A stretch of DNA of 24,496 bases. It comes from Clostridia bacterium. GTDB lineage: Bacteria; Bacillota; Clostridia; Oscillospirales; Acutalibacteraceae. The notes below the pieces were generated by a model. It saw nothing but the letters and a program-made list of their open reading frames with translations. It ran no database searches and had not been told where the DNA came from. Within the stretch, counting starts at the first letter, position 1, and each line of letters begins with the position of its first letter. The position numbers and the translations under genes are program-made. Of this stretch, positions 17,339 to 24,465 are shown one piece after another. The DNA is taken from contig CAAGMR010000064.1 of NCBI GenBank assembly GCA_900771085.1, positions 1 to 24,496 of the forward strand. Reading direction: 5' to 3'.

Positions 17339-18406
17339 TTAGCAAACAGGAACAATCCAGCCCTTGGTATCTTCAATTGTACCCCACTGAATACCTGTGA
17401 GAGTATCGTAGAGTTTCTGAGTAAGCTCGCCGATTTCGCCGTTACCGATGTTGGCAACCTGATCCTTCCACTTGAGTTCCTTTACCGGAGAAACAACTGC
17501 AGCTGTACCGCAGCCGAATACTTCCTCAAGCTTACCTTCTTCGGCAGCCTTCATGATGTCAGCAATTGCAAGCTTGTCTTCGATTACTTCGTAACCCCAG
17601 TCTTTGCAGAGTTCAATGATTGAACGGCGTGTTACGCCCGGAAGAACTGTGCCAACGCAAGGAGCTGTGTAAATCTTTCCGTCGATCTTGAAGAGGATGT
17701 TCATCGCACCAACTTCTTCAACGTACTTCTTCTCTACGCCGTCAAGCCAGAGAACCTGAGCGTAGCCCTGCTTCTCAGCTTCGTTACCGGCTTTGATAGA
17801 TGCAGCGTAGTTACCGCCACACTTTGTGAAGCCTGTAAGACCAGGAGCAGCACGGATATATTCATCTTCAACATAGATGCGAACAGGGTTGATACCTTCA
17901 GCATAGTAAGCACCTGATGGTGAAGCAATAATGCAGAATGTGTATGTCTTGGATGCATGTACACCAAGAGTAACATCAGTTGCAAATGTGAAAGGACGAA
18001 GGTAAAGAGATGTTCCTTCAGAATGTGGAACCCAGTCCTTCTCCACTTCTACGAGAGCCTTAACAGCCTGGATGTAGTCTTCAACAGGAATCTGCGGGAT
18101 GCAGAGACGTTCAGCAGAATCGTTCATACGACTTGCATTGCAGTCAGGACGGAAGAGCTGAATCTTGCCATCAGCTGTTCTGTAAGCCTTCATACCTTCG
18201 AAAATTTCCTGAGCATAGTGGAAAACTACACAAGCAGGATCAAGCACGAAAGGAGCGTAAGGTTTAATCTCAGCGTCATGCCAGCCAATGCCTGCAGTGT
18301 ACTGCATTGTGAACATGTGATCTGTGAAGCGCTGACCGAAACCGAGTTTGCTTTCGTCTGTTGGCTTCTCCTTCAATGTTGTAGCTTTTGTGATTTTGAT
18401 TTCCAT
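17339..18406 (-). CDS. ilvE: Branched-chain amino acid aminotransferase
   Basis: PLP enzyme of fold type IV that transfers the amino group between glutamate and the keto acids of valine, leucine and isoleucine. The 355 residues match the longer BCAT form, which also includes the eukaryotic enzymes. Marks are QEIFEGMKAYR (66-76), the PLP lysine Lys195 in FTKCGGNYAAS, EEVGAMN and VLPGVTRRSI. The ATG has a GGGGG SD-like run (18415-18419) eight nt upstream. It carries the best promoter in the window, and no T-box or other long leader fits in the roughly 35-nt untranslated region. Confidence 0.95.
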   Translation of the reverse strand: MEIKITKATTLKEKPTDESKLGFGQRFTDHMFTMQYTAGIGWHDAEIKPYAPFVLDPACVVFHYAQEIFEGMKAYRTADGKIQLFRPDCNASRMNDSAERLCIPQIPVEDYIQAVKALVEVEKDWVPHSEGTSLYLRPFTFATDVTLGVHASKTYTFCIIASPSGAYYAEGINPVRIYVEDEYIRAAPGLTGFTKCGGNYAASIKAGNEAEKQGYAQVLWLDGVEKKYVEEVGAMNILFKIDGKIYTAPCVGTVLPGVTRRSIIELCKDWGYEVIEDKLAIADIMKAAEEGKLEEVFGCGTAAVVSPVKELKWKDQVANIGNGEIGELTQKLYDTLTGIQWGTIEDTKGWIVPVC

Positions 18407-18448
18407 AGGAAATGCCCCCGTTTTATTACATTAAAAAATAATATAGAA

Positions 18449-18477
18449 ATTTTAGGTCAAGACCCTTTAATTGTCAA
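18449..18477 (-). promoter_or_regulatory. Near-consensus sigma-A promoter of ilvE (and possibly the pur operon)
   Basis: The minus strand shows -35 TTGACA (18472-18477), exactly 17 nt, then -10 TAAAAT (18449-18454). The start would fall near 18442, leaving a leader of about 35 nt before ilvE. As no comparable promoter is seen in the 93-bp ilvE-purE gap, it may also drive purE through glyA. Confidence 0.8.
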
Positions 18478-18482
18478 GGCAT

Positions 18483-19691
18483 TCAGCCACTTTTTGGACC
18501 ATTAAAACCTTGTGAAATTACTGACTTTCCAAAGCGTTTTCTGAGGTCATCGATTGTAGACTCGATTGTTTCCTGCTGTTCGTTGCTTTGAGACAACTCT
18601 TCCGAGAAAAGAGACATCTGAGTTTCAGGCTGTTCCCCCTCATTAAGCAGGCCTGCTCCGGTAATGGAAATCAGTCTTATCGGTTTGGATAAGTCCCAGT
18701 TTTCCCTTATCAGGTCCATTGCAATTGAAGCGATTTCTTTTTTCAGATGAGTGGGTTTTGACAGCGTAGTCTGACGCTGAATTGTTTTAAAAGAAGGATC
18801 CTTTATCTTAATCTGGATGACGGAAGCGTACTTACCCTTCTTTCGAAGTCTTTCAACCACACCATCGGCAATGTCATTAACAGCAGCTTTTATCTCCTGC
18901 TCTCCCTTAATGTCCGTCGGAAATGTTATTTCATGTCCTATAGACTTCGGGTCTCTCGCCGTGTAATAAGACTCTACCGGCTCGTCGTCGAGACCATTGA
19001 TGTATTTCCAGACCATTACGCCCTGTTTGCCAAGGGCTTTCTCAAGAAAGTCCCTGTCATACTTTGCAAGGTCCCCGCAGGTTGTAATAGACATACTCTG
19101 CAGTACCTGCGCAGATTTCTTTCCGACAAACATGAGGTCTGAAACCGGAAGCGGATAAACTATGCGCTCAATATCTTCGCGCATTATTACCGTGGTGCCA
19201 TCAGGTTTGTTGTAATCGCTTCCGAGTTTCGCGAAAGCTTTGCAGAAGCTTACACCTACGGAGATGGTAACACCTATCTCCTCACGGATACGATCACGGA
19301 GGTGATCGGCCAGTTCCTTCGGCGTCATGCCGAAGAGATGAATTGAGCCAGTTACATCAAGATAAGATTCATCTACACTGAAAGGCTCAACCAGATCGGT
19401 GTACTGCACATAAATTTCGTTTATGCGCTTTGAAAATTCCCTGTAAACATCGTGATGTGATTTTACGCACACAAGGTCCGGACATTTGCGCTTTGCCTGC
19501 CATATAGGCTCCGGTGTTGTTACGCCATATTTCTTTGCAAGCTGGTTCTTTGCAAGTACAATGCCATGTCTGCTCTCAGGGTCGCCTGTGACGGCCAGAG
19601 GCACGTTTTTAAGGCTCGGATCGAGAACTGTTTCAACTGACGCAAAAAAGCTGTCACAGTCGCAGTGAAGTATTATTCTGTCGCCTGACAT
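18483..19691 (-). CDS. dinB: DNA polymerase IV (Y-family)
   Basis: Error-prone translesion polymerase. The 402 residues contain the palm motif LHCDCDSFFASVE with metal ligand Asp11 and a Phe steric gate (residue 15-16), the second metal site SVDESYLDVTG (Asp107, Glu108), VGVSFCKAFAKLGSDYNKP, and a C-terminal little-finger domain. QMSLF at 358-362 is a clear beta-clamp binding motif. A further 40-residue tail (STIDDLRKRFG) follows, as in clostridial DinB proteins. GGAGGGG (19699-19705) is the SD. It has its own promoter and is divergent from the 19830 gene; no LexA box was recognised in the shared region. Confidence 0.95.
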   Translation of the reverse strand: MSGDRIILHCDCDSFFASVETVLDPSLKNVPLAVTGDPESRHGIVLAKNQLAKKYGVTTPEPIWQAKRKCPDLVCVKSHHDVYREFSKRINEIYVQYTDLVEPFSVDESYLDVTGSIHLFGMTPKELADHLRDRIREEIGVTISVGVSFCKAFAKLGSDYNKPDGTTVIMREDIERIVYPLPVSDLMFVGKKSAQVLQSMSITTCGDLAKYDRDFLEKALGKQGVMVWKYINGLDDEPVESYYTARDPKSIGHEITFPTDIKGEQEIKAAVNDIADGVVERLRKKGKYASVIQIKIKDPSFKTIQRQTTLSKPTHLKKEIASIAMDLIRENWDLSKPIRLISITGAGLLNEGEQPETQMSLFSEELSQSNEQQETIESTIDDLRKRFGKSVISQGFNGPKSG

Positions 19692-19736
19692 TTCTCAACC
19701 CCTCCTTTTAATTTAATCGTTTCAATTCACAATTAC

Positions 19737-19765
19737 ATTTTAAAATTCGCCATATACATAGTCAA
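19737..19765 (-). promoter_or_regulatory. Promoter of dinB
   Basis: On the minus strand, TTGACT (19760-19765), 17-nt spacer, TAAAAT (19737-19742). Its -35 box lies only 5 nt from the -35 box of the opposite promoter, so one bound regulator could affect both. Confidence 0.7.
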
Positions 19766-19770
19766 TTATT

Positions 19771-19798
19771 TTGATTTTTACAAAAGATATGGTATTAT
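19771..19798 (+). promoter_or_regulatory. Promoter of the small membrane protein gene at 19830
   Basis: TTGATT (19771-19776), 16-nt spacer, TATTAT (19793-19798). An SD CTGGAGGGAT follows before the ATG at 19830. Confidence 0.6.
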
Positions 19799-19829
19799 TA
19801 ACTTAATTTATTCCTGGAGGGATACTAAG

Positions 19830-20327
19830 ATGGAGAAAATCGGAAAAATAGCTAAAGTTGTAGCAGTTCTTCTTGTCTTTGCAATTGTTCTTTACATCGC
19901 ACTTATGTGCTTCATGTGGTTCGGTGTTCTTAGAAAGTATTACAAAGCTCCTGCTGAACTGGCAGCTACTCATGACTACTCAGTTTCTTCCCAGTTAATC
20001 AGTGACAAAGATTACAAGATTCTTATGAATAATGAAGAAACCGCAGACGCTTATACTCTCGGTGTAAACGATAAGGGCGAACTTGTTTTCACTGCTCCTA
20101 AGGCAGCATGGAAAGCAGCAAAGAAAGAATGCAAAGACGGCATCAAAGCTGAAAAGAAAGCATTCGATCTTAAGCATCGTTCAAGAACATATTACATGGC
20201 ATACATCGATGCAGCTAAGAAATTAGACAAGACAGACCTTGAACCTGAAGAAAAGGCTCAGGCAGAAAAGTGGGCAATTGTTCTTGATATCTACAAGAAC
20301 AGCTTCTCAGAAAAAGCTCACAGGTAA
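19830..20327 (+). CDS. Uncharacterised single-helix membrane protein
   Basis: I do not recognise this 165-residue protein. It has one N-terminal hydrophobic helix (about residues 9-33, after MEKIGKIAK), then FGVLRKYYKA and a hydrophilic, lysine-rich body with an Ala/Lys/Glu-rich, probably helical stretch at about 90-150. No cleavage site is obvious, so a membrane anchor with the body on one face is likely. Coding support is good: a strong SD (GGAGGG), its own promoter, and a terminator right after the stop. It is monocistronic, divergent from dinB and convergent with the symporter. No catalytic motif or cysteine pattern is visible. Function unknown. Confidence 0.8.
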   Translation: MEKIGKIAKVVAVLLVFAIVLYIALMCFMWFGVLRKYYKAPAELAATHDYSVSSQLISDKDYKILMNNEETADAYTLGVNDKGELVFTAPKAAWKAAKKECKDGIKAEKKAFDLKHRSRTYYMAYIDAAKKLDKTDLEPEEKAQAEKWAIVLDIYKNSFSEKAHR

Positions 20328-20342
20328 ACAGATAAACATTAA

Positions 20343-20368
20343 AAGCCCGGACCTTTCGGTCCGGGCTT
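20343..20368. terminator. Bidirectional terminator shared by convergent genes
   Basis: Arms AAGCCCGGACC (20343-20353) and GGTCCGGGCTT (20358-20368) around TTTC. The plus strand continues ATTTTTCTG and the minus strand TTTTAATG. It ends both the 19830 gene and the symporter gene. Confidence 0.9.
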
Positions 20369-20391
20369 ATTTTTCTGATTCAGTTTAAAAC

Positions 20392-21951
20392 TTAATCTTC
20401 GTCCTCAGCATCACCAATAGCTGATGTTACAGGAACAGTTACTTTCTTGTCGTAGCATGAGAATACACTCTCTACTTCTTCATCAGAAAGCTTAGCTGTA
20501 ATAAGACTTACAACAGGAACGATTACAAGACCGCCGAGCATTGCAAGAGCACCGCAGTTGATTGGGCTCTGAAGCACTACAGGGAATGAAGCCTTGAAGA
20601 ACATGTTTGCAAGCATAAGGAGTGAGCCCCATGCGAAGCATGCATAGCAAGCGCCCTTTGTTGTCTTCTTCCAGTAAAGGCTGTAAAGGAATGGTGCAAG
20701 GAATGAACCTGCAAGAGCACCCCATGAAAGACCCATGAGCTGAGCGATGAATGTGATGTTGTTCTTGTACTGAATGATAGCAATGATTGCAGAAATGATA
20801 ATGAATACTGCAATGAAAGCACGGATAGTAAGAAGAGTCTTCTTTTCACCGTAGCCCTCTGCCTTACCCTTGCCTACGATTGGAGCAATGAAGTCAATTG
20901 TAAGTGTTGAGGAAGATGTAAGTACAAGTGATGAAAGTGTTGACATTGATGCTGAAAGAACAAGGATCAATGTAATTGCAATAAGGAATGGTGAAAGGTT
21001 TGAAAGCATAGCAGGAATGATAGCGTCAAAGCCTGTTGCTGCTACATCTACAGGGAAAAGTCTGCCAAAGCCGCCAAGGAAGTAGCAGCCACCTGCTACA
21101 ACGATAGCGAAGAATGTAGAAATAATTGTACCCTTGCTGATGTCCTTTTCACTCTTGATGGCATAGAATTTCTGAACCATCTGAGGAAGACCCCATGTAC
21201 CAAGTGATGTAAGAATTACAACACAGAGAAGGCTGAATGGATCAGGACCAAAGAATGATGCGAATACACCCGGTGTGCTTGATACATTGTAATCGGCAAC
21301 TCTTGCAAGAGCGTCGATAGAACCAAGGAAGCCACCGTTAATGTTAAGAACTGAAAGAATGATTGCAACGATACCTACGAGCATTACGCAGCCCTGAAGG
21401 AAGTCGTTGATGGCAGTAGCCATGTAACCACCTGCAATAACGTAGATTGCAGTAAGGATAGCCATTACAACGATGCAGACAGTATAGTCAACATTAAATG
21501 CCATTTCAAAGAGTCTTGAAAGACCGTTGTAAAGAGAAGCTGTATAAGGAATAAGGAAAATGAAGATGATAACAGAAGCTAAAAGCTTAAGGCCGTTACT
21601 GTTAAATCTCTTCTCAAAGAACTGTGGCATTGTAGCCGAGTCAAGGTGCTGAGTCATAATTCTGGTACGACGACCAAGAATAACCCATGCAAGTAATGAA
21701 CCAATGAAGGCATTACCAAGACCTACCCAGGTAGAAGCCAAACCGAACTTCCAGCCGAACTGGCCTGCATAACCAACAAAGATTACAGCTGAGAAGTATG
21801 ATGTACCATACGCAAAAGCTGTAAGCCAAGGACCAACTGAGCGTCCACCGAGTACAAAGCCGTTAACGTCGGTAGCGTGCTGTCTGCAATAGAAGCCGAT
21901 ACCAATCATAATGCTGAAGTACACGAGGAGCATGAGAATTTTTACACCCAT
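20392..21951 (-). CDS. Sodium:solute symporter (SSS family)
   Basis: Integral membrane cotransporter, 519 residues with about 13 hydrophobic segments. It opens with LMLLVYFSIMIGIGFY and the family mark FVLGGRSVGPWLTAFA. The Na-binding helix with Ser/Thr-rich LSASMSTLSSLVLTSSSTLT resembles the matching region of PutP. A short acidic tail (DAEDED) is cytoplasmic or exposed. The length and motifs fit SSS transporters of proline, pantothenate, sugars or acids; the substrate cannot be assigned, and no catabolic gene adjoins. The ATG has an SD-like GGGGG (21958-21962) six nt upstream. The leader is rich in repeats and palindromes. Confidence 0.9.
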   Translation of the reverse strand: MGVKILMLLVYFSIMIGIGFYCRQHATDVNGFVLGGRSVGPWLTAFAYGTSYFSAVIFVGYAGQFGWKFGLASTWVGLGNAFIGSLLAWVILGRRTRIMTQHLDSATMPQFFEKRFNSNGLKLLASVIIFIFLIPYTASLYNGLSRLFEMAFNVDYTVCIVVMAILTAIYVIAGGYMATAINDFLQGCVMLVGIVAIILSVLNINGGFLGSIDALARVADYNVSSTPGVFASFFGPDPFSLLCVVILTSLGTWGLPQMVQKFYAIKSEKDISKGTIISTFFAIVVAGGCYFLGGFGRLFPVDVAATGFDAIIPAMLSNLSPFLIAITLILVLSASMSTLSSLVLTSSSTLTIDFIAPIVGKGKAEGYGEKKTLLTIRAFIAVFIIISAIIAIIQYKNNITFIAQLMGLSWGALAGSFLAPFLYSLYWKKTTKGACYACFAWGSLLMLANMFFKASFPVVLQSPINCGALAMLGGLVIVPVVSLITAKLSDEEVESVFSCYDKKVTVPVTSAIGDAEDED

Positions 21952-21974
21952 AATAAACCCCCAAAATTTATTTG

Positions 21975-22030
21975 TACTTTATCACTTTAAACTTTTGCAG
22001 TTTAAAGTGCAATACACTTTAGCACTTTTA
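21975..22030. promoter_or_regulatory. Iterated CACTTTA heptamers and 11-bp inverted repeat upstream of the symporter
   Basis: CACTTTA occurs at 21983-21989 and 22015-22021, with the variants TACTTTA (21975-21981) and CACTTTTA (22023-22030) and an inverted TAAAGTG (22003-22009). Two pairs are offset by exactly 8 nt. The arms CACTTTAAACT (21983-21993) and AGTTTAAAGTG (21999-22009) form a perfect inverted repeat. AAAGTGC at 22004-22010 could instead pair with GCACTTT at 22022-22028, so two exclusive structures are possible. It may be an operator cluster or a leader RNA element. Confidence 0.5.
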
Positions 22031-22053
22031 AGCGCTGAAATTTCAGCGCTTAA
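22028..22053. repeat. 26-bp perfect palindrome
   Basis: The half-site TTAAGCGCTGAAA (22028-22040) is followed directly by its exact reverse complement (22041-22053). It lies about 75 bp upstream of the symporter start and 21 bp before the terminator of the pnuC operon. There is no loop and no T-run on the minus strand, so it suits a dimeric DNA-binding protein better than a terminator. Confidence 0.6.
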
Positions 22054-22073
22054 TTTGTGCAAAATGCAAAACA

Positions 22074-22100
22074 AGGCCTCCCGCTTCTCGCGGGAGGCCT
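22074..22100 (-). terminator. Intrinsic terminator of the ung-lgt-pnuC operon
   Basis: Arms AGGCCTCCCGC (22074-22084) and GCGGGAGGCCT (22090-22100) around TTCTC. The minus strand continues TTGTTTTGCATTTTG, a modest T-tract. It lies 17 nt past the stop of the PnuC-like gene. Confidence 0.85.
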
Positions 22101-22117
22101 AATAGTGTTATTTACAT

Positions 22118-22819
22118 TTATTCAGATGTCTGAACTCTGCTTAACCTCTTCCAGTTGATAAATCCGTAGATATCGTTTATCAGGAACGCCACAAAGCACA
22201 TAATCATCGGGATATATGAAGGATCTTTTATAGCGGCTATCACCCACAGAACGATAAGGACAATATCGTTAGATGCATATGCAAGACCATAATAATGGCT
22301 TCTTAAGAAAGTGAGGCTTGCAGCAAAGAAGCTTGTAGCAATTGATACTGTACTTACCACGAGGCTCGCAGTACCAAGAGCCTTAAGAATAAAATAGAAT
22401 GCTGTGGTAACAGCAATAGTTGCCAGTGTAAGAATAACGAAGGACTTTTTTGTAAGTCTGCTGACTTCCACTTCCTTTGTATCCTTGTATGGATGACGCA
22501 TCCAGCTGATAAATGCTGCAAGTGCTATAGGTCCGGTCATACCGAGATAAGTAATCATCTCTCCGTAATATGCCTGTGAATACGAAACGATTCCGTAAAG
22601 TACAGAAAATACAACTGATAAAAGCTGACCAAGAACATAACCTTTGGCAACAAATATAAGAGCTGTTACCCCTATCAGTGAAGCAATCAGTGAAAGAATA
22701 CTGCCATCCGTTGAGAACACAAACGATATGATAACCGTTATCCAGGATATGAAAAGAATTATCCACTCGGTTTTTGTTAGATCTTTAAATGAATCGACTA
22801 TTTCTTTTATGAGTTTCAA
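22118..22819 (-). CDS. PnuC-like nicotinamide riboside/vitamin transporter
   Basis: Membrane protein of about 233 residues with roughly seven hydrophobic helices, an early TEWIILFISWITV segment, the block GYVLGQLLSVVFSVLYGIVS and a C-terminal NDIYGFINWKR. This fits the PnuC family, which moves nicotinamide riboside or related vitamins by facilitated diffusion. Start choice: the frame is open from an ATG at 22906, but that would run 85 nt into lgt, adds a non-family N-terminus and lacks an SD. A TTG at 22819, two nt after the lgt stop and preceded by AGAAAGGA, gives MKLIKEIVDSF and is preferred. The substrate is uncertain. Last gene of the operon. Confidence 0.75.
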   Translation of the reverse strand: MKLIKEIVDSFKDLTKTEWIILFISWITVIISFVFSTDGSILSLIASLIGVTALIFVAKGYVLGQLLSVVFSVLYGIVSYSQAYYGEMITYLGMTGPIALAAFISWMRHPYKDTKEVEVSRLTKKSFVILTLATIAVTTAFYFILKALGTASLVVSTVSIATSFFAASLTFLRSHYYGLAYASNDIVLIVLWVIAAIKDPSYIPMIMCFVAFLINDIYGFINWKRLSRVQTSE

Positions 22820-22821
22820 GT

Positions 22822-23589
22822 TTACTTTAATGTCCTTTCTCCGAAAGGTTTCTTTGCAGTGAGATAAGAGATTAATGCCACACCGGCTGCCACAAAGAAG
22901 AGGCATACAAACTGGTTTGTAGTAATAAGGCCAACATGTGTCCTAAGGTCTCCACGGAAGAATTCGATGATAAATCTTCCAATTCCGTAAAGTACAAGAT
23001 AAGCACCTGCTATTGTTCCATTGGCATGCATTCTCCTGCCTATAATGAGAAGAATCGCAAAAATCAGCATATCTCCTGCTGCCGAGAAAAGCTGAGTCGG
23101 CAGAAGAGAAATCCCGTATGGTGCAAGGCTGTCCATAGGGAATTCGACACCAATGAAACTGTCTGTCTTTGCACCATAGCAGCAGCCTGCAAGGAAGCAG
23201 CCAATGCGGCCAAAGCTCTGTGCAAAAGCTATTTCAGGAATAATAATATCAAGGTATTCGGATACTTTAACTTTTGCTTTTTTAAGTTTCAGATAGCCCA
23301 CAGCCATACCTATAATCAGTCCGCCTATTACAACAAAACCTTCGTCGCTGAGGACATCAAGCGGGTCTTTTATGAAGTCTTTGAAGTTAGACAGTACAAA
23401 GGTAAGCTTAGCACCTATAAGGCCTGCAATAAGGCCAAATACAGCGGTATCAAATGTAAGATCGCCATCAAGGCCATTCTTTTTGGTTCTGTATGCCGCA
23501 ATAAGGATTGCGCTAAGCGCGCCTATTGCTATCATTGCACCATATCCATGAACCGTAAGAGGCCCAATGGAAAATAAGTTGTTATACAT
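22822..23589 (-). CDS. lgt: Prolipoprotein diacylglyceryl transferase
   Basis: Membrane enzyme that moves a diacylglyceryl group from phosphatidylglycerol to the lipobox cysteine of prolipoproteins. At 255 residues it is near the family length, with about seven transmembrane helices. The signature FGRIGCFLAGCCYG (126-139) contains the essential arginine (Arg128), and RFIIEFFRGD near the C-terminus matches the second conserved arginine region. The ATG abuts the TAA of the upstream glycosylase (TAAATG), with GGAAAGGAC inside that gene as SD. Confidence 0.95.
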   Translation of the reverse strand: MYNNLFSIGPLTVHGYGAMIAIGALSAILIAAYRTKKNGLDGDLTFDTAVFGLIAGLIGAKLTFVLSNFKDFIKDPLDVLSDEGFVVIGGLIIGMAVGYLKLKKAKVKVSEYLDIIIPEIAFAQSFGRIGCFLAGCCYGAKTDSFIGVEFPMDSLAPYGISLLPTQLFSAAGDMLIFAILLIIGRRMHANGTIAGAYLVLYGIGRFIIEFFRGDLRTHVGLITTNQFVCLFFVAAGVALISYLTAKKPFGERTLK

Positions 23590-24291
23590 TTATGAAAGTC
23601 CTTTCCAATCAATATCTTTTACAAATTGGAATGTATTTGTTTTTACAAAATCAGGCATACGAGGATGTGTAGCAAGAAGAACCTTACTGTTATCAGAAAG
23701 GTACTCTCCTACTTCATCTCTGGCATTATTGCCCCAGAGCATCCATGTTACTCCCTGGCTTTCAAGATAAGGAATGAGTATTTTTCTGAAAGGCTCCCAG
23801 TACTTTTTGTGAGAACCGGCCTTACCGGGTTTTACAGTGAGTGTAGAGTTAAGGAACAGAACACCCTGTTTTTCAAGATTATCAAACCATTCAGTTGGAG
23901 GAGCTATTTTAAATTCTTCAGAAGATATCTTATTTCTGAGTTCTTCCATTGAGCACTCATCTTTTGTCTCATTAAAATAAACAGACTTAAGCATGTTTCT
24001 GAGAGATGACTGTTTAATCTTATACTCCCAGGTCTGACCAAAAAGTTCTGATACTTCAAAAGAACGTCCTGTAGCCTGCGGAATACCGTCTCTATCATTG
24101 AAAGAAGGATATGGGTCCATTCCTACAATGACAACCTTAACAGGTGTTTCCATTTGAAGAAAACGCAAAACATTTTCTTTTTTTGGATAATAAACTGAGT
24201 CCGGAAGATTATTCTCAATGTCTTCTAACACCTCAATGGTATCAGCAGTCATAAGATCATCCCACTGATGAGTCCAGTTATCACAAAACAT
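23590..24291 (-). CDS. Divergent family 1 uracil-DNA glycosylase-like protein
   Basis: A 233-residue protein with the Ung layout. Motif A is VVIVGMDPYPSF, with Asp59 in place of the activating aspartate; the usual GQDPYH is altered at Gln (Met58) and His (Pro62). The uracil-reading Asn148 is kept in LFLNSTLTVKPGKAGSH, LWGNNA follows, and motif B is ATHPRMPDF (His209) instead of HPSPLS. It should remove uracil from DNA, but the changes in motif A and B leave activity or specificity uncertain. GAGG precedes the ATG. First gene of an operon with lgt and a pnuC-like gene, driven by the 24321-24348 promoter. Confidence 0.82.
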   Translation of the reverse strand: MFCDNWTHQWDDLMTADTIEVLEDIENNLPDSVYYPKKENVLRFLQMETPVKVVIVGMDPYPSFNDRDGIPQATGRSFEVSELFGQTWEYKIKQSSLRNMLKSVYFNETKDECSMEELRNKISSEEFKIAPPTEWFDNLEKQGVLFLNSTLTVKPGKAGSHKKYWEPFRKILIPYLESQGVTWMLWGNNARDEVGEYLSDNSKVLLATHPRMPDFVKTNTFQFVKDIDWKGLS

Positions 24292-24320
24292 AATTAAACC
24301 TCACAAAAATCAATGAACGT

Positions 24321-24348
24321 ATTATAGCATAAAAGAATGTATAAGCAA
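24321..24348 (-). promoter_or_regulatory. Extended -10 promoter of the glycosylase-lgt-pnuC operon
   Basis: The minus strand has TTGCTT (24343-24348), 16-nt spacer, and TATAAT (24321-24326) preceded by TGC, an extended -10 (TGNTATAAT). The -35 overlaps the T-tract of the tRNA terminator. Confidence 0.75.
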
Positions 24349-24373
24349 AAAGACACACCCTATTGGGTGTGTC
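24347..24373 (-). terminator. Intrinsic terminator after tRNA-Asn
   Basis: Arms GACACACCC (24352-24360) and GGGTGTGTC (24365-24373) around TATT, followed on the minus strand by TTTTT (complement of 24347-24351). It lies 7 nt after the CCA end of the tRNA. Confidence 0.88.
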
Positions 24374-24380
24374 CTTTTCC

Positions 24381-24456
24381 TGGCGCCTCAAACAGGACTC
24401 GAACCTGTGACACCGCGGTTAACAGCCGCGTGCTCTACCGACTGAGCTATTGAGGC
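24381..24456 (-). tRNA. tRNA-Asn (anticodon GTT)
   Basis: The minus strand folds as a standard 76-nt tRNA. The acceptor arms GCCTCAA and TTGAGGC pair over 7 bp with discriminator G73 and an encoded CCA (24381-24383). The D arm is AGCTCAGTCGGTAGAGC, the anticodon loop CTGTTAA (anticodon GTT), and the T arm contains GGTTCGAGTCC. All are typical of bacterial asparagine tRNAs. No room for a promoter is left between it and the hairpin at 24477-24496. Confidence 0.97.
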
Positions 24457-24465
24457 ATATTTTAA

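Noticed and set aside
18407..18482. T-box or other amino-acid riboswitch before ilvE
   Set aside because: The mapped-looking promoter leaves only about 35 nt of leader, too short for a T-box with specifier loop and antiterminator.
17957..18505. Plus-strand open frame (182 codons) opposite ilvE and its promoter
   Set aside because: It is antisense to conserved BCAT motifs and runs through the ilvE promoter; no SD and no recognisable protein features.
22028..22053. 26-bp palindrome as a transcription terminator
   Set aside because: No T-run follows on the minus strand, the stem has no natural loop, and a proper terminator already lies at 22074-22100.
22820..22906. N-terminal extension of the PnuC-like protein to the ATG at 22906
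   Set aside because: It would overlap lgt by 85 nt, has no SD, and adds residues (MPLLCGSRCGIN) that read as lgt sequence in another frame.
22936..23577. Plus-strand open frame (213 codons) antisense to lgt
   Set aside because: It mirrors conserved Lgt coding sequence, is rich in Cys, Lys and Asn, and has no family-like motif or start signal.
24381..24456. tRNA-Asn as an integration site of a mobile element
   Set aside because: No integrase, no direct repeat of the tRNA 3' end within the window, and the neighbouring genes are housekeeping.
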